Source: Nymphaea colorata (taxonomy: Eukaryota; Streptophyta; Magnoliopsida; Nymphaeales; Nymphaeaceae). Taken from it: a DNA stretch of 64,000 nt. The notes beneath the pieces were generated by a model. That model had not been told where the DNA came from and made no database searches. It saw only the letters and a program-made list of their open reading frames with translations. The DNA lies in assembly GCF_008831285.2 (NCBI RefSeq), contig NC_045143.1, forward strand, positions 24,060,302 to 24,124,301, read 5' to 3'. A program made the position numbers and the translations under genes. Shown here in pieces: positions 49,042 to 61,252 of this stretch (position 1 is its first letter; each line of letters begins with the position of its first letter).

Positions 49042-49172
49042 CTTCTATTCCCCTCTGCTCGTCTCACGAAGACCCTTAAGCCTCCGCTGCTTCCCCTCCA
49101 AAACGATGGAACGGTGTAAGCGACCAGAGCGCCCCTTAATATATAGAGACCCGGAGGGAGAAAACCCTAATT
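49042..49172 (-). promoter_or_regulatory. RPL41 copy 2 promoter and leader (TATA and telo-box)
   Basis: On the minus strand, TTAGGGTTTT (plus-strand AAAACCCTAA, 49161-49170) is a perfect telo-box. It is followed by the TATA-like TATATATTAA (plus-strand 49136-49145) about 95 bases before the ATG. The leader is purine/GC-rich (GAAGCAGCGGAGGC). The frame 49045-49272 overlaps this region and is not a gene. Confidence 0.65.
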
Positions 49173-50009
49173 CCATGCGGAATCCATATTTATTCAAAGG
49201 GGTAGCGTGTTTCATCAATTTTACGTACGGGTACCCTCCCCGAGTTCGGACCAGTTCAGTCAATTCGGCCAAAATTATCTAATTCATGACCCGGATCCAT
49301 GTTGAGTCAGTATGGTTTACACGGTTCGGACCAAGGTTGAATTTAGCCATTGGAAATTGGCAAATTCGACTAATGGGATTCCAGATAATCAAATTCAGAT
49401 TATAACGAATGGGATGGGGTGTGTCAGCGACGTATTTGCAATGTGATGTTTCCCATGGCCACTCTATTTTATGTCATAAATTGTATTAAATTGTTGTGAT
49501 AACATGCATTAGGCCCACATGAGCATGTACAATGGGCTTTTTTCCAAATGGTGGGTTATAATCCTTGTTTACCAAGAACAAGCCCTATAATCCTTACCAT
49601 CCATTAGTTTTCATCATTGATCTATCAATGTCACCTTGTGAGGGTTCATACTTACCACTTCCTCCATATGATGTAGCCTAGGTAACTTTCTTGACGAAAG
49701 ATGAATTGTATGCATTGCATAGCATTTCACTTGTGCATTTAGAATATTAAAATGATTGAAAGTCTATATTTATATGCATTTTCTTCACAAACTTCATTGT
49801 GCATGTGTTGCTGGGCAAAATGGAACTTAATCAAAAGCAGGCTTAGGGTCAAGATGTAATAGAACATCCAAAGTTAAGTTTGGATCCCAAATTCAACAAT
49901 TGAACAAAGGGAGAGAGCTCCAAAATCCAATCCACCAAGTAAGATCCACTATTGGAGTGGAAAACCCTAGACACTTGTAGGAGTGGCACTCCTTAAACGC
50001 CTCCAATAA

Positions 50010-50214
50010 GAGCTGCCCTTATTTTCACTCTCCTCACTTCCTTGACTCAACCTAACCAATGGCACTGGCTTTTCTACTTAAACCATTCTTTGTCTTACAT
50101 CAACAGCACTCTTTCTAAGTCCCTCTCAACACTAACTAAGCCTCATTCTCTCATCTTTAGTTTGTGCTTAAACTCCTCTATCATCTCTTTTCAACTTTGG
50201 ATGACCTAATCAAG
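50010..50214 (+). other. Leader-like exon candidate with conserved splice donor (U4)
   Basis: Counterpart of 12040-12237. It ends TTTGGATGACCTAATCAAG followed by GTACCC. Confidence 0.3.
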
Positions 50215-50710
50215 GTACCCATGAGGATTGGAATCATAAAAGAAAGATAGAAAATCGTCATATGTACTTTCAGTTCTTATTTATTTCAAACTATTAGGAT
50301 TATTAGGCATAACAATCTAGTGGTTTTGAACTTTACTAAATCTTGATTGGATCATGGTGTAGGTTTTGAATTTTTTTACAGTGTGAGGTAGACTATCTTA
50401 AAGCATCTTAGATTGTTTTAATTATAATATTAATTTGAGGGTTTAATTGGATTAAGTTTCAAATTTAGAATTAGTGTTGGTGTTAGACATGTTTCTTGAT
50501 CAGGGTTTCTCTTTGTTGGCTTTGTTTTTTTTCATTATTTCTTGTGGTTCTAGCATAGATCAGCACGGTTTAAGCATAACCTTCATGTCTATTTGGATCA
50601 TATTATCAGATCCGATCAGCCAATTAATTGTTAATTAGGTTGTGGTTTTAAGATTTGATACTAGAGCTTGAATAGGTAAAAAGATGTGATTAGCATATTA
50701 GGGTTCTCCT

Positions 50711-51108
50711 CAGGGATGTCAATATATCCGATTTCAATCATATAGCTAACCGAACCCATCTGAAAAAAAATAGTATCCGGTTAAGAAATCAGATCAGATT
50801 CAGATTTAATAAATGTCCAATCGGATTCAGATACGGATTTGGATCAGATTCATTTTTAGACAAATATCTTGCATCTAATACAATTACATTTGAAATTTGG
50901 TAAAATATGGTTCAAAAATTCAGATTCGGATACATATATAAATATAAAAATCATATTCAGATCGGGTTCGGATTGTAAAATCAGATTTCGGGTTTGGGTT
51001 CAGATATGACTTTTCTTTATTCATTTTTGAATCCAAATATATGAATATTTGAAAAAGCGGATATGATTAAGGGTATTTCGATCCGAATCCGACTCATTGT
51101 TATCCCTA
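50711..51108. mobile_element. hAT-type MITE in U4 (orthologous to the U2 insertion)
   Basis: Termini CAGGGATGTCAATA and TAGGGATAACAATG (right, minus strand), flanked by GTTCTCCT (50703-50710) and GCTCTCCT (51109-51116). It has the same target site and orientation as 12714-13171, so it was already present in the common ancestor of the B blocks. About 60 bp shorter than the U2 copy. Confidence 0.88.
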
Positions 51109-51904
51109 GCTCTCCTTGTGTTTGCTTTCTTGTTTGAAATAGTTGATTGTTTGCACAATTGTTTTTCGTAATATGGGCAATCAAATTAGCCTTAGATCTT
51201 ATTCCTAGTTGTGGTTAGGTGTAGGGCTGGGATCTAAAATGCATTCAGTATTCAATTTGTGAGATCTCATTTAGGGGCTTTGCTATGACTTAATTATATT
51301 TGTTCTTTGGTTTACTTAGGGCTTTACTATGTGTTACGGCTTTGATTAGCAAGGTAGAAATATGCTTCATTATCAAAGTTAAACTTATTAGTGTATATCA
51401 GTTTGGGTTTTCTATTAGATCTAACTAAATCTTAGTTGAATATTTGTTTAACTTCAGAGGACAACTGCTTGAATGTCATTATATACTCAATACAAAACAA
51501 ATCCAATTCAACCGAAACCAAGATAAAACAAGAGTTATAATACTTAAAGCAATACTTTTATTGCTATAGAGTTTTACGATAGTTCAATAGTAAGTGCTGC
51601 ATGGACTCTTAAACTTATGCAAAAGTGTTTATCCTTTATAAAAACAGCCAAAAGAAATAAAAAGTTTTAATTCTAAATGTGGTAGCCCTTCGAAGATACT
51701 TGAGCTCTTTAGTCTTCAATGGGTTGCTTCAATATTCAATTTGTGCAACATTTAATCTCTTTGTTATCATTCCACCTTTCTCTCAAGCAGACTGTGAGAT
51801 GCATAAAAGTGTATTCAATTGTATAATTTGTTACAAAACAAAATGACAACTAAAAAATATTGCCCCTATATAACAACAAAGCATTATGTAATGTGCTTGT
51901 GCTT

Positions 51905-51929
51905 GTGCTTGTGTGTGTGTGTGTGTGTT
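51905..51929. repeat. (GT)n microsatellite
   Basis: A GT run preceded by three copies of tgtgct; counterpart of 13962-13980. Confidence 0.9.
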
Positions 51930-54662
51930 AGCTGGTTGCTAATATAAAATGTCAGCTAATTTTAGTATCTATGTGCCAAAAAGTCTTCTAAGACTCAATT
52001 ATAGCTGCTAAACCAAGTCTAGACTAGTGCATCTATGTTCTTACTTTTGAATTCTTTTTTTCTTGTGTGAACATAAAATATGCAACCTACTACAGTGGCT
52101 TGCTAGAAATCTAAAATGTGTCAAATCTAATCAATTGAAAACCAAAACTAAATATGCCTAACTATAAATAAAATAAGAAGAAAGAAATGAAAACAAACAA
52201 CTATGCTAAACAACTAAATGAAATGAGCTGAATGTTAAAGACAATTCAAATTAATGTAACATCTAACAATCTAAACTGCTAAAAACACTCTAAACACCAT
52301 TTAAATATATTTAAAATTATTAAGCATATACACAATTGAATATAACAATGACAAACTATACTAAAACACAAAATAATAAATTGTTAACAACCAGCAATAG
52401 TTGGTTGCACACCACTAGCCACCAGCCACCTAGAAAGCAACCGATGGGTTCCTTTCTCAAGTTCTTATATTGACTAGCTACAATCACAATAATAAACTAA
52501 TATGAATATGCAATGATTTACCACTAATTACACCATTGGAACACTTGAATACCTATTTCTATTACATAAAACATAAAAGAATATAAGGCAACTGCTGTAA
52601 AATATGAGAATCTATAAATTTACACTAATCAATAGAATAACGAACAATAACAAGCATAAAACACTACATATGACTAATTATAGCATAATAATTAATAGTT
52701 CAAATATGTAAAATTATATAAGATAATTATCCAACATATGGAAACTTAACAAATAATTAAGTAAAACACATAAACTATACCACAAACCTCAAATTGCAAT
52801 TAATTCAACTATAATTGAAGGTACCACTTTCTTTTCTAACACTACTTCAAGCAAAACAATTTAAAACATAGTAGGAACAAGAGAATATGCATGCAAGCGA
52901 TACAAAGAAGCTGAAAGTACCAAACATATATTTCTAGCGACAATTGGTTTTAACTTAAAAACCAATGTCAATAACATATAACTATCTAATTTACCAATCT
53001 ACAACAAACTTTGCAGTAAAACATCATAAAAAACAACCTAAATCATATGCACACTAACAATGCTACAACCTGAAATATAGTAAGATCTGTCCATACACTC
53101 AAATTAAACACATTTAATTATTACCAATTAATATTGATCAAAAAACTGATTTAAACTTAAAATATCTATTTATACTAGACTACATCAGAATTTTCAATAG
53201 AACACAATAAATAATAAGATGGAATGCACACATACTACAACAAAAACAGAAAATCCAGTGCAGAACACTAGTAACTAACAACTCGTGTGCATTCAAAAAT
53301 GAATTCAAATGAATGATAAGTAATTAATATAACTAAGAAAATAAGATTTTAAGTTGAACACTATAGTAGTCTACTGTAAACCATGTCCACACTAGCCGGC
53401 TGACCTCTGCAGCTACCGAGCCCATGTTTCCTTATTATTACCTATTTCTCTAGACTAAGTATCTAGGGTAAAAGTTGCTCAAGATTATTTACACCAGACT
53501 CAAATAATAAAAAACATCAAAAAAGGCATAGAATAAAACATATAATGACTCTAATGCAGTCCAAACTCTAAGATTAACTACAAAATAAGATTACAACTAG
53601 AAATCTAAGCAACTCAATAGGAAAATAAGCATTCGAACCAACTTGCTTACGATAGAATGCACCCAAATTCCACGTCAACCAGCTTACTGAAAACTACAAA
53701 ACCCCTAATTCAATCTAATCAAATACAAAGTATTCAATTAAAAATTGTTACTAGCAACCTAATGTTAACCGATGGATATGAAAGCACCTCAAGTAAAGGT
53801 TGAAACTGAATGCAAATTAAAATAAACAAAAGAGAAATTAAAGTTGGACATAGATAGCATCTAGCAACTTACTGGAGATTATAAAACCCCTGATTTGACT
53901 TAGACAAAAAACTAACAATGGACTAGAAACAACTCTTTTAACATCAAATATAAACTAATGTGCATAAGCTACATCAAATGGAAACTAAAAACTTATGCAA
54001 TTAGTACAAAATCTAGAAGATTAAGGGCTAGGCAAGCCCTATACGCAACAGGCTGCTATCTCATCACCAGACCCCCACTTTGTACTTTAAGTCACTATAT
54101 ATTCAACTAAATATGATCAAGGAATCACTAATCTCTACTAATCACCAGACAATTTATGAACAATTTATGAATTGTTGGTGACCACTACACTAAATTTCTA
54201 CCATAACTAAGCCAAAACAATGACAATACTCAACGACAACAGTCATACACACCCCCACTGGCATGTTTCTATCTTACTACAATATGAAACAATAGGAAAA
54301 AAAAAATCTAACTGTTTGGAACACGCTGGAAATAAAAAGGAAGACTAGTAGCTATGTGATGGAAGTTGACCAATGCCCATAGGAATTACTTACACTACTC
54401 TAGACGAAAATGCGTAAGAATAACGATTAAACCACACAATACATCTATGATTTCATGACCCAAACATAGATTTAGGAGAAATTCATCTACAAATTGAGAT
54501 CAATATGTTGTAGAACATAAAATTTTATGTCTCTATGAAAAAAAAACCTAAAATCTAATATGCTATGCATGATTTTGGTGCAAACCTACTTTAAATTGGG
54601 TTGTGGTCTCCTTGAATCTTGAAGTTGATCAAGTAGTCGGCACCTAGAATCCTCCTTCAACT

Positions 54663-55090
54663 TCTTTTTTCCTCTCCAAGCTTGGCTCGAGTTGTAAAAA
54701 TATAGGACAAGAGAGACAAACGGGTCACAGTTTGGCGAAGAAGCTGGCAAGAGTGAAGGTGCATAAGCTAGGAATGGTTGTGTGGCCTAAGCATCACCAA
54801 GGTATAGTTTGCTCCCTAGAATCAGACTTTTAGAATGAGATTCTAGATTTTTTATTATGGAATAGCTGGAATTAGAAATGCGTTGCTATTTCCTAAAATG
54901 GTTTCGTGTTTGGTTTGGGTAGATCAAAATATTGGGAATTATATTCCAATGTTTGATGGGCATGGAGTCAAGTTTTTTGGAATGTGAACCATTTTCTGGA
55001 ATATGTGAAAAAGTCATGGCATCACGATGACTTTTGGTTGAGCACCATCATTTTATAATTTTATCTAAAGTAATGGCCTGAAATGAAAAA
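54663..55090. other. Gene-free stretch right of U4
   Basis: Unique sequence. An open stretch near 54725-54810 reads GHSLAKKLARVKVHKLGMVV before drifting into AT-rich sequence. It is basic and coding-like but has no splice context or domain that I recognise. Nothing else is seen. Confidence 0.35.
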
Positions 55091-55210
55091 TTCTTTAACG
55101 TGTATAAATATCCGTTGGATGAGTTTTCTCTCTGTTCACTTATTCTTCTCTCTCTTCATCCACCCTCCTCTATTTCATTCTTCATCAATATGTTGCTCCA
55201 GCTGTCCTCT

Positions 55211-55247
<37 letters not shown>

Positions 55248-55455
55248 AGTTCTTGAAACCCTTGTCGAGGGTTTCAGTTTGCCGAAAACTCTCATTGAGG
55301 GTTTCAGTTCGTCGAAAACCCTTGACTCAAAGGGCTTCTATTGTCAACAGAAACCCTCTTTTCATTGTTTTTTTTTTACACCAAAAAATCAGGGTCGGCC
55401 TTATGCAGTCGTCAACCGACCTTCCCCCCCCTCTCTCTCCCTCTCTCTCTCTCTC
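55091..55455 (+). repeat. Leader-like direct repeat, left copy, with TATA box
   Basis: TATAAATA (about 55103-55110) is followed by a CT-rich leader-like sequence (tctctctgttcacttattct... and gaaacccttgtcgagggttt twice). From 55131 to 55440 it matches 60913-61256. It is either a plus-strand promoter/leader duplicated on both sides of the retroelement, or the surviving parts of that element's LTRs. The 3' end merges with a CT microsatellite. The frames 55253-55552 and 55279-55521 read through it and are not genes. Confidence 0.7.
55216..55246. repeat. (CT)n microsatellite
   Basis: About 14 CT units inside the leader-like repeat. Confidence 0.9.
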
Positions 55456-56751
55456 TCTTTCTCCTTCCATGAGGTGCCCCTATCTGGACCCTCCCATTCT
55501 ACAAGGACTTTGTGTCTGTGATGCCCATTTTGGGGTACATATCTATGTCTAAGGATTCAGTAAGGGGTAGGCTCCTGGTTTGGAATATGCTCAATGGATC
55601 TAGGTAGCTGCCCTTGATGTGGTTTGAGGCGAGTAACATGGAAAACTGGGTGCACCTGAGCTGCTTGAGGTAGGGTCAATCTATTTGCTGCCTTCCCACC
55701 TTCTGTAATACTTGGTAAGGACCATAGTACCTTGGAAGCAACTTCGAATAAGTTTGTCCGAAGAGAGACTTCTCTCTAAGAGGAAGTCATTTCAGCCAAA
55801 CATAATCACCCACAACAAACTCACATTCTTTCCTTTCTTTATCGTAAATTTGTTTCATCCTATTTTGTGCTTTGGTGATATTTGCTTTGAGTGATTCAAG
55901 TATCTCCTCTCGATTTCGCAGGTCACAATCAATATCACGGTCCATAGCTGATCCTTCTTCATATCCGGGAATCGTAGGAGGTGGGATGCCATAGAGGGCT
56001 TCATAAGGAGTCACTCCCGTGCTTGAGTGCCAACTAGTACTATCTAACCATTCTGCCCATGACAAGTGTCGAACCCATGTATTCAGGTGGCCTCCAGCAT
56101 AACACCTCAAATATGTCTCTAATGCTCGGTTGACAATCTCGCTTTGCCCATCTGTTTGGGGATGATGGGCTGTACTGAAATGTAAGGTTGTCCCCACCAA
56201 CCTCATGTATTCCTGCCAAAAGGATCCGAAGAAATAGAGTCCCGATCACTCACTATTGTACATCCCATGTAATTTTCCTTATGATCCTGATATAAGGATG
56301 CTACCATCAGACCTTGATAATGACAAGGAAGGGGCACAAAATGTCCATATTTCATGAGCCTATCAACCACAACCTTGCCCTCTGATCTGGGCATGGCTTT
56401 TACAAAATCCATGGATACATCTCGCGAAGGTTTCATTGGTATAGGAAGAGGATTGAGATGACCAGGTGGCTTAATGACCTCATATTTTTCCCTCTGGTAG
56501 ATTTGACATTCATGCACAAACCTTCGAACATCTGTTTTTAGACCTTCCCGCCAAAATTGGGATTTGATCCTTTTTATAGTTTTGGCCACTCCCTCATGGC
56601 CTGCCTCAGTCAATGTGTGAAAATGGGAGATCAACTCTTGCTTCAAGGGTGAGTCCTTTGGAAACATTGCCCTCCCTTTTCGATATAATACTTCTCCTTT
56701 CAAGATGTAATTAGGTATAGACCCCGGGTGTTGTCTAAGAGAGGCTTTCAT
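55456..56751 (-). pseudogene. Chromovirus integrase with partial chromodomain
   Basis: The integrase zinc finger begins HFHTLTEAGHEGVAKT. Its second Cys is altered (ECQIYQREK where CxxCQ is usual). The core has MDFVKAMP (first Asp), IVSDRDS (second Asp) and, after a frame change near 56205, TAHHPQTDGQSEIVNRALE (catalytic Glu present). GDYVWLK follows, then a further frame change. The region near 55700-55560 reads LPRYYGPYQVL...HPVFHVTRLK. The chromodomain piece VLVEWEGPDRGTSWKE ends in the CT tract at about 55460. The chromodomain assigns it to the chromovirus branch. Confidence 0.88.
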
Positions 56752-56764
56752 CAGTCGTAGGTTA

Positions 56765-57115
56765 TCATCCTCTTGTCGTCCTGTTGAAATACGAGCCCAT
56801 ATTGTCTGACTCTAACACTGATAAAGTCATGACATGTTCACTCATATGTAATAGAGAGTCTGCAGCCTTATTCTCAGGCCCTCTCTTATACTCAATGGTG
56901 AAATCATACCCCAAGAGTTTCGCAAGCCACCTTTGTTGGGTTGGGGTAGATACGCATTGGTTCAACATGTATTTGAGACTATTTTGATCAGTTCTCACAA
57001 CAAATCTTCGCTCGATCAAATATGGCCTCCACTTTTCTAAGGCTAAAACAATTGCTAGGAGCTCTTTCTCGTATGTGGACAAGGGCTTAGCTCGGTTGGT
57101 CAAGGCCTTTGACAT
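56765..57115 (-). pseudogene. Chromovirus RNase H domain
   Basis: This open stretch carries MSKALTNRAKPLSTYEKELL, LALEKWRPYLIERRFVVRTD and TQQRWLAKLLGYDFTIEYK, the usual connection between RT and RNase H in Ty3/gypsy polyproteins. AADSLLHM is present where most copies have ADALSR. An in-frame stop lies just upstream (VLN.GGHPIAF), so it is separated from RT. Confidence 0.88.
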
Positions 57116-58217
57116 AAAGGCAATGGGATGTCCTCCCTAATTGAGTACCATGCCTACTCCCGTGTCACTAGCATCTGTCACTACTGTGAATTCTTTGGAA
57201 AAATCTGGTAGAGTGAGAACTAGGGCTGAAATCATGACTGTTTTCAACTTCTCAAAGGCTCCTCGTGATTTCTCAGTCTAAACAAATTCTCCTTTCTTCC
57301 ACATATGGGTCAAGGGAGAAGAGATAGATCCATAACCTTGGATAAAGCATCTATAATAACCTGTTAGACCCAAGAATCCCCTAAGCCCTCTTGGGTCTTT
57401 AGGCAAAGGCCATTTCTCATAGCTATGAGTTTCTCAGAATCTACTCGTACACCATCCTTTGAAACAATAAGGCCTAAATACCATATCGAAGGTTGTCCAA
57501 AACTGCATTTGGACATCTGTGTAGAGAGTGTGTTCTCAAAGGATTTGTAAAACCTTTCTTAGGTACCCAACATGCTTCTCAACATTTCGGCTGTATACTA
57601 ATATATCATCAAAGAATACTAGCACGAAATCCTTCAAGTACTGTCGGAAAATGTCATTCATGCACCTCTAAAAAGTGGCAGGTGCATTTGTGAACCCAAA
57701 GAGCATAACTAGAAACTCATAATACCCATCGTGCATCCTGAATTATGTCTTAGGGATGTTCCCCTCCTCCATATGGATTTGGTGGTATCAAACCCTTAGA
57801 TCCAATTTGGAAAATATCGACGCCCGCGTAAGCTCATTCAATAACTCATCTATTACAGGTCAGGTGACGGTCCTTCACTGTGGCTTCATTCAAAGCCCTG
57901 TAGTCCACACAAAATCTCCATGTTTTATCATTTTTCTTCACTAGAAGTACAGGGGAGGAAAATGGGCTACTGCTTGGCCGAATGATACCACTCTCTAGCA
58001 TTTCCTTTATCAATCTTGTTATCTCTAACTTTTGGGCATACCTGTATCTGTATGGCCTCATATTAAACGGTTCTGTACCGTGGGTTAACATGATTTGATG
58101 ATCGAATGCCCTCCTCGGTGGGAGTCCCTTGGGCTCATAAAAAATATCAGGGAACTCAGGCAACACATGTTGTACCTCTTTAGGAACCTCTTCCTCTACC
58201 TTAACCGTGGGTATCAC
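57116..58217 (-). pseudogene. Chromovirus reverse transcriptase
   Basis: The N-terminal half is open (57846-58217): [40 protein letters not shown] and [12 protein letters not shown]. Beyond it the reading continues with stops and frame changes: ASIFSKLDLRVWYHQI, FLVMLFGFTNAPATF and the catalytic box [14 protein letters not shown] near 57580-57630 (FFDD intact). DPRGLRGFLGLTGYYRCFI follows. At least five interruptions are visible, so no active enzyme can be made. Confidence 0.9.
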
Positions 58218-58818
58218 GTGCTGCCATGGAGACTAACCAGAAGTCTGGTTGGTTAACTGTTAATGCCCTCAAAGCTGATTTGGGCTCCACATCTGACTTA
58301 ACGGCCTTTAATGTAACTTGTCCTTCTCCATCCTCCTTAGGAAAGGACATGGACATGTTTTCGAAGTCCCATGTTATTTTTCCTAGGGTTTTCATCCACT
58401 GGATACCCAAGACTATATCCACACCCCCGATAGGAAGAACAAACAAATCTACTTGGAATGGTACTTTATGCATAATCAACTCAATGCCTCTACATACTTC
58501 ATTGCAAGTCAATCTTGACCCATCACATACCATCACTTGGAAAGTGGATTGAGATGTCATTCCCTTCCCAATGGATTGGGCTGTGGTAGTACTCATAAAA
58601 TTATGAGTTGAGCTGGTATCTAACAAGACCGTAACCTTGTGACTGCCAATCTTTCCAAGTATCTTCATTGAGTTAGGCCCATCTGGGTTGGTGAGAGTAT
58701 GGCATAATCTATCAACCTCATCCAACAATTCTTGATCCGTTTTGGACCTTAGATCTCCTACAATCTCGTCGCTGGAGGTTGGGATTTCATCCTCTTCATC
58801 ACTTTCATCCTTCACCAT
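58201..58818 (-). pseudogene. Chromovirus aspartic protease region
   Basis: A 205-residue frame downstream of the gag zinc knuckle. The active-site motif is VTVLLDTSSTHNFMS, with Ser in place of the Gly of the usual D-(S/T)-G. QVDLFVLPIGGVDIVLGIQWMK is the typical flap and C-terminal segment of plant Ty3/gypsy proteases. The frame overlaps RT slightly in another register. Confidence 0.85.
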
Positions 58819-60199
58819 GAAGAGCTACAAATGCTTACATTTATGCCCCCTTTCCCATTTTTCATTGCACATGAAGCATAAGTTGTTTTTAATTCTTTCT
58901 CCACGTTCTTTCTGACCGATATAAATCATCATGGGAGTCGTCTAAAAAGAGGGTTTTGGTCCACATCTGATGGCCACGTGGGGTGCCTTCGTGTTTGTCA
59001 CTGTTGGCTTAGAAGAGTGCCCTAGTTTGAATGACTTTTTTAGTTAATAAAGCATTCGGTTTTTCTCCTCTATTTTTCTGGCCATCACAAAGCAATTCCT
59101 CAATTCCATGGGTGGCCATCCAAGTAACTCAATTCTAATTTCCTCCCTTAAACCTCCAATACAAGTCCCAATCGAGGCATCATCAGGCCATCCCCGAACC
59201 ATAAAAGCTAGGTTCTCAAAGCGACTTTGGCACTCTTGCACCATGGACGTCTGCTTGAGGTCCTTCAACTTGACCTCATAATTCACAAAGGTTGATTCTC
59301 CAAAACGCAAAAGAAGCTCATTTTTAAAATTTAGCCGTGTGATCTCCCCTTGGACATGGTCCAACCACCTATACTACTGCAGGCCTTCATCATCAAAATA
59401 CATAATGGCTAGTAACACCTTTTGTTCCTCGGGAACGTTCTGGCACAAGAAGTATTGTTCAGCTTTAAAAATCCAATCTTGTGCCTTCTTGCCATTGAAC
59501 CTTGGAAAATCTATTTTGAGATTTGGGAGTCAGGGTTCATCGTGGTTCCTACCCCTTCTCTCTTGATATTGTTGACCCACATGTCTTGGTCTTCTATCCC
59601 GTATATGTATACGCCCAATGTCACCGTTGTGTCCCCTACTATTTTGATCCCCATTTCTCATAGGTCTGCCTCTATGTTGTCCCTCCCTAAGAATAAAGTC
59701 TCTCATAGTCTCACAGGTTGCTCTCGCCCTCTCAGTTCTTCTTGCTCGCTCACCCAAGTGTACCCAATCTTGTGGTTCCTCTCTCCCACTTGTTAATGGG
59801 GTGTCTCTCGTGGCTCTCTCACATGGGTGTGGGCATGATGTTGGGGTTGTGGTGGGGCTGCCTCACCTCTTATTTGGCTAGTGGCCCTCCCAGCATCCTC
59901 AATGAAGGCGGCACTAACGGCTCCAATTGGATCATGCCTCCTATAGTACGAAGAAGTGTGGGATCTTGGTTTTTCATTTTGGCTTTATAGGGCATCCAAT
60001 CGCTGGACTTCTTGTTGAAATGAGTGGGTCATCTTTTTCGTGAACATTGCAATGCTAGTTGGTCTCGAATTTCTCTTAGCTCGTTATCCTTCCTAGAGTG
60101 ATCACCATGCTCACGGTTTTGATTAACTGCCTCAGGCATCACACTCTTCTCCTCAACAATTGGGGCTTCAACCTCCACGTTTTTGCCCTTATGCGCCAT
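58819..60199 (-). pseudogene. Chromovirus gag, frameshifted
   Basis: The start codon is at 60197-60199 (MAHKGKNVEVEAPIVEEKSV), about 190 bases from the primer-binding site. The charged N-terminal part soon meets a stop. The capsid-like part is open at 59044-59364 (LNFKNELLLRFGESTFVNYE, LKQTSMVQECQSRFENLAFM). An Arg-rich stretch, possibly RNA-binding, lies at 59530-59757. The zinc knuckle reads CFMCNEKWERGHKC near 58845-58885, followed by a stop before the protease frame. Confidence 0.82.
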
Positions 60200-60388
60200 A
60201 AAATCAACTCAAACAAAGCTGAATAAAACTGAAAATATCACCAAGATGCTGCCGTAAACCCAAGACTCTACTGTCCCCAAAACTGAGTCTATGCTGCCTC
60301 GAAAATACCAACTGAAATCTGCCAAAAACCGGCTGTAATGAGTTCTTCACCGAGATAATTCCAGCAAGCAATAGGCCTCTCCAACCTT

Positions 60389-60398
60389 TCTGATACCA
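60389..60398 (-). promoter_or_regulatory. Primer-binding site (initiator Met tRNA) of the chromovirus
   Basis: On the minus strand TGGTATCAGA lies two bases inside the LTR end (CCGAGCCTAACA). This matches the 3' end of plant initiator methionine tRNA, the usual primer for Ty3/gypsy and Ty1/copia elements. Confidence 0.88.
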
Positions 60399-60400
60399 AC

Positions 60401-60892
60401 TGTTAGGCTCGGTCTTGATTGCGGCAAAAATGGCACCTTCGACGGCTGAACCTACTCCCAAGATCTTGGAGGTTCCAGCGTAGATAAAATAATTATTAAT
60501 TACAAGATGAGTTTTCCAGCTGGACAGTCACCCCGGCGCAAATTCCCAATAGGCTGGTGGTACAAGTGAGGTTAAATCCCGCCCAAGTCTTTCAGCCTAC
60601 TACAAAATTCTAACAAGATAAATGTGGCTTAATACAACTCGCAGCAATGCATAAGACACTCCTCACTCAAACATACATCTAAACCATTCCAAACCACTCT
60701 GTCATACAATCATTAATAGCGCCAAACCACGCCCTTATGCCCTTGGTGGTCTTGTAACCCGGAATCGTGTCCTAGGCCGGATGGCCTTTGGAGGGATTCC
60801 CGCCGGTCACTTGCCGAGATGGCTGGTTTAAAAAGCAATACACCCTTCCCCGGATCTATAAGGGGGTTCGGATCTCACCTCTCGAGGCCTCT
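60401..60892 (-). repeat. 5' LTR of the chromovirus (at least R-U5 part)
   Basis: Begins (plus strand) TGTTAGGCTCGG next to the primer-binding site. A minus-strand TATA-like CCCTTATAGATC is near 60855-60866. It runs to the CT tract at 60893. No second copy of this part occurs left of the element, so it cannot be verified by LTR comparison. Whether the LTR extends into the duplicated CT-rich segment at 60913-61256 is unresolved. Confidence 0.7.
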
Positions 60893-61252
60893 CTCTCTCT
60901 CTCTCTCTCTCTCTTTGTTCACTTATTTTTCTCTCTCTTCCTCCACCCTCCTCTATTTCATTCTTCGTCAATATGCTGCTCCAGCTGTCCTCTATTCTCT
61001 CTCTATCTCTCTTCCTCCACCCTCCTCTATTTCAATATTCATCAATATGTTGCTCCAGCTGTCCTCTATTCTCTCTCTCTCTCCAGTTCTTGAAACCCTG
61101 GTCGAGGGTTTCAGTTCGCCGAAAACTCTCGTCGAGGGTTTCAGTTCGCTGGAAACCCTTGACTCAAAGGGCTTCTATTGTCGACAGAAACCCTCTTTCC
61201 ATTTTTTTTTTGACACCAAAAAATCAAGGTCAGCCTTAGTCGTCAATCGACC

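Larger units (their letters stand above)
44085..49403. repeat. Duplicated block U3 (subtype A, carries RPL41 copy 2)
   Basis: Direct-repeat partner of U1 (homology clear from 44690 onward). Its first 500 bp (gacatggtcgttaaggccc) instead match the start of U2 (11300-11420) and the region around 11500-11860, showing a shared ancestral left flank. It ends at 49403, where U4 begins directly. Confidence 0.85.
49404..54662. repeat. Duplicated block U4 (subtype B)
   Basis: Direct-repeat partner of 11422-16975, in the same order: leader-like exon, MITE, (GT)n, and the AT-rich non-coding segment ending cctagaatcctccttcaactt. It is truncated at 54662, before the part that would match the RPL41 5' fragment of U2. 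No gene is supported inside it. The 13500-17100-type segment is again free of conserved open frames. Confidence 0.85.
55456..60892 (-). mobile_element. Ty3/gypsy chromovirus, degenerate, truncated at CT tracts
   Basis: Reading on the minus strand: partial 5' LTR (60892-60401), iMet primer-binding site, gag, protease, RT, RNase H, integrase and part of a chromodomain. All are in canonical order, with many stops and frame changes. The 3' end stops inside the chromodomain at a CT tract (about 55433-55460), so there is no polypurine tract and no confirmed 3' LTR. The right end also stops at a CT tract (60893). No target duplication was identified. It is an old, dead copy. Confidence 0.88.

Noticed and set aside
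58226-58552. Plus-strand frames here and at 59339-59990
   Set aside because: Antisense shadows of the chromovirus protease and gag; they contain no recognisable domain.
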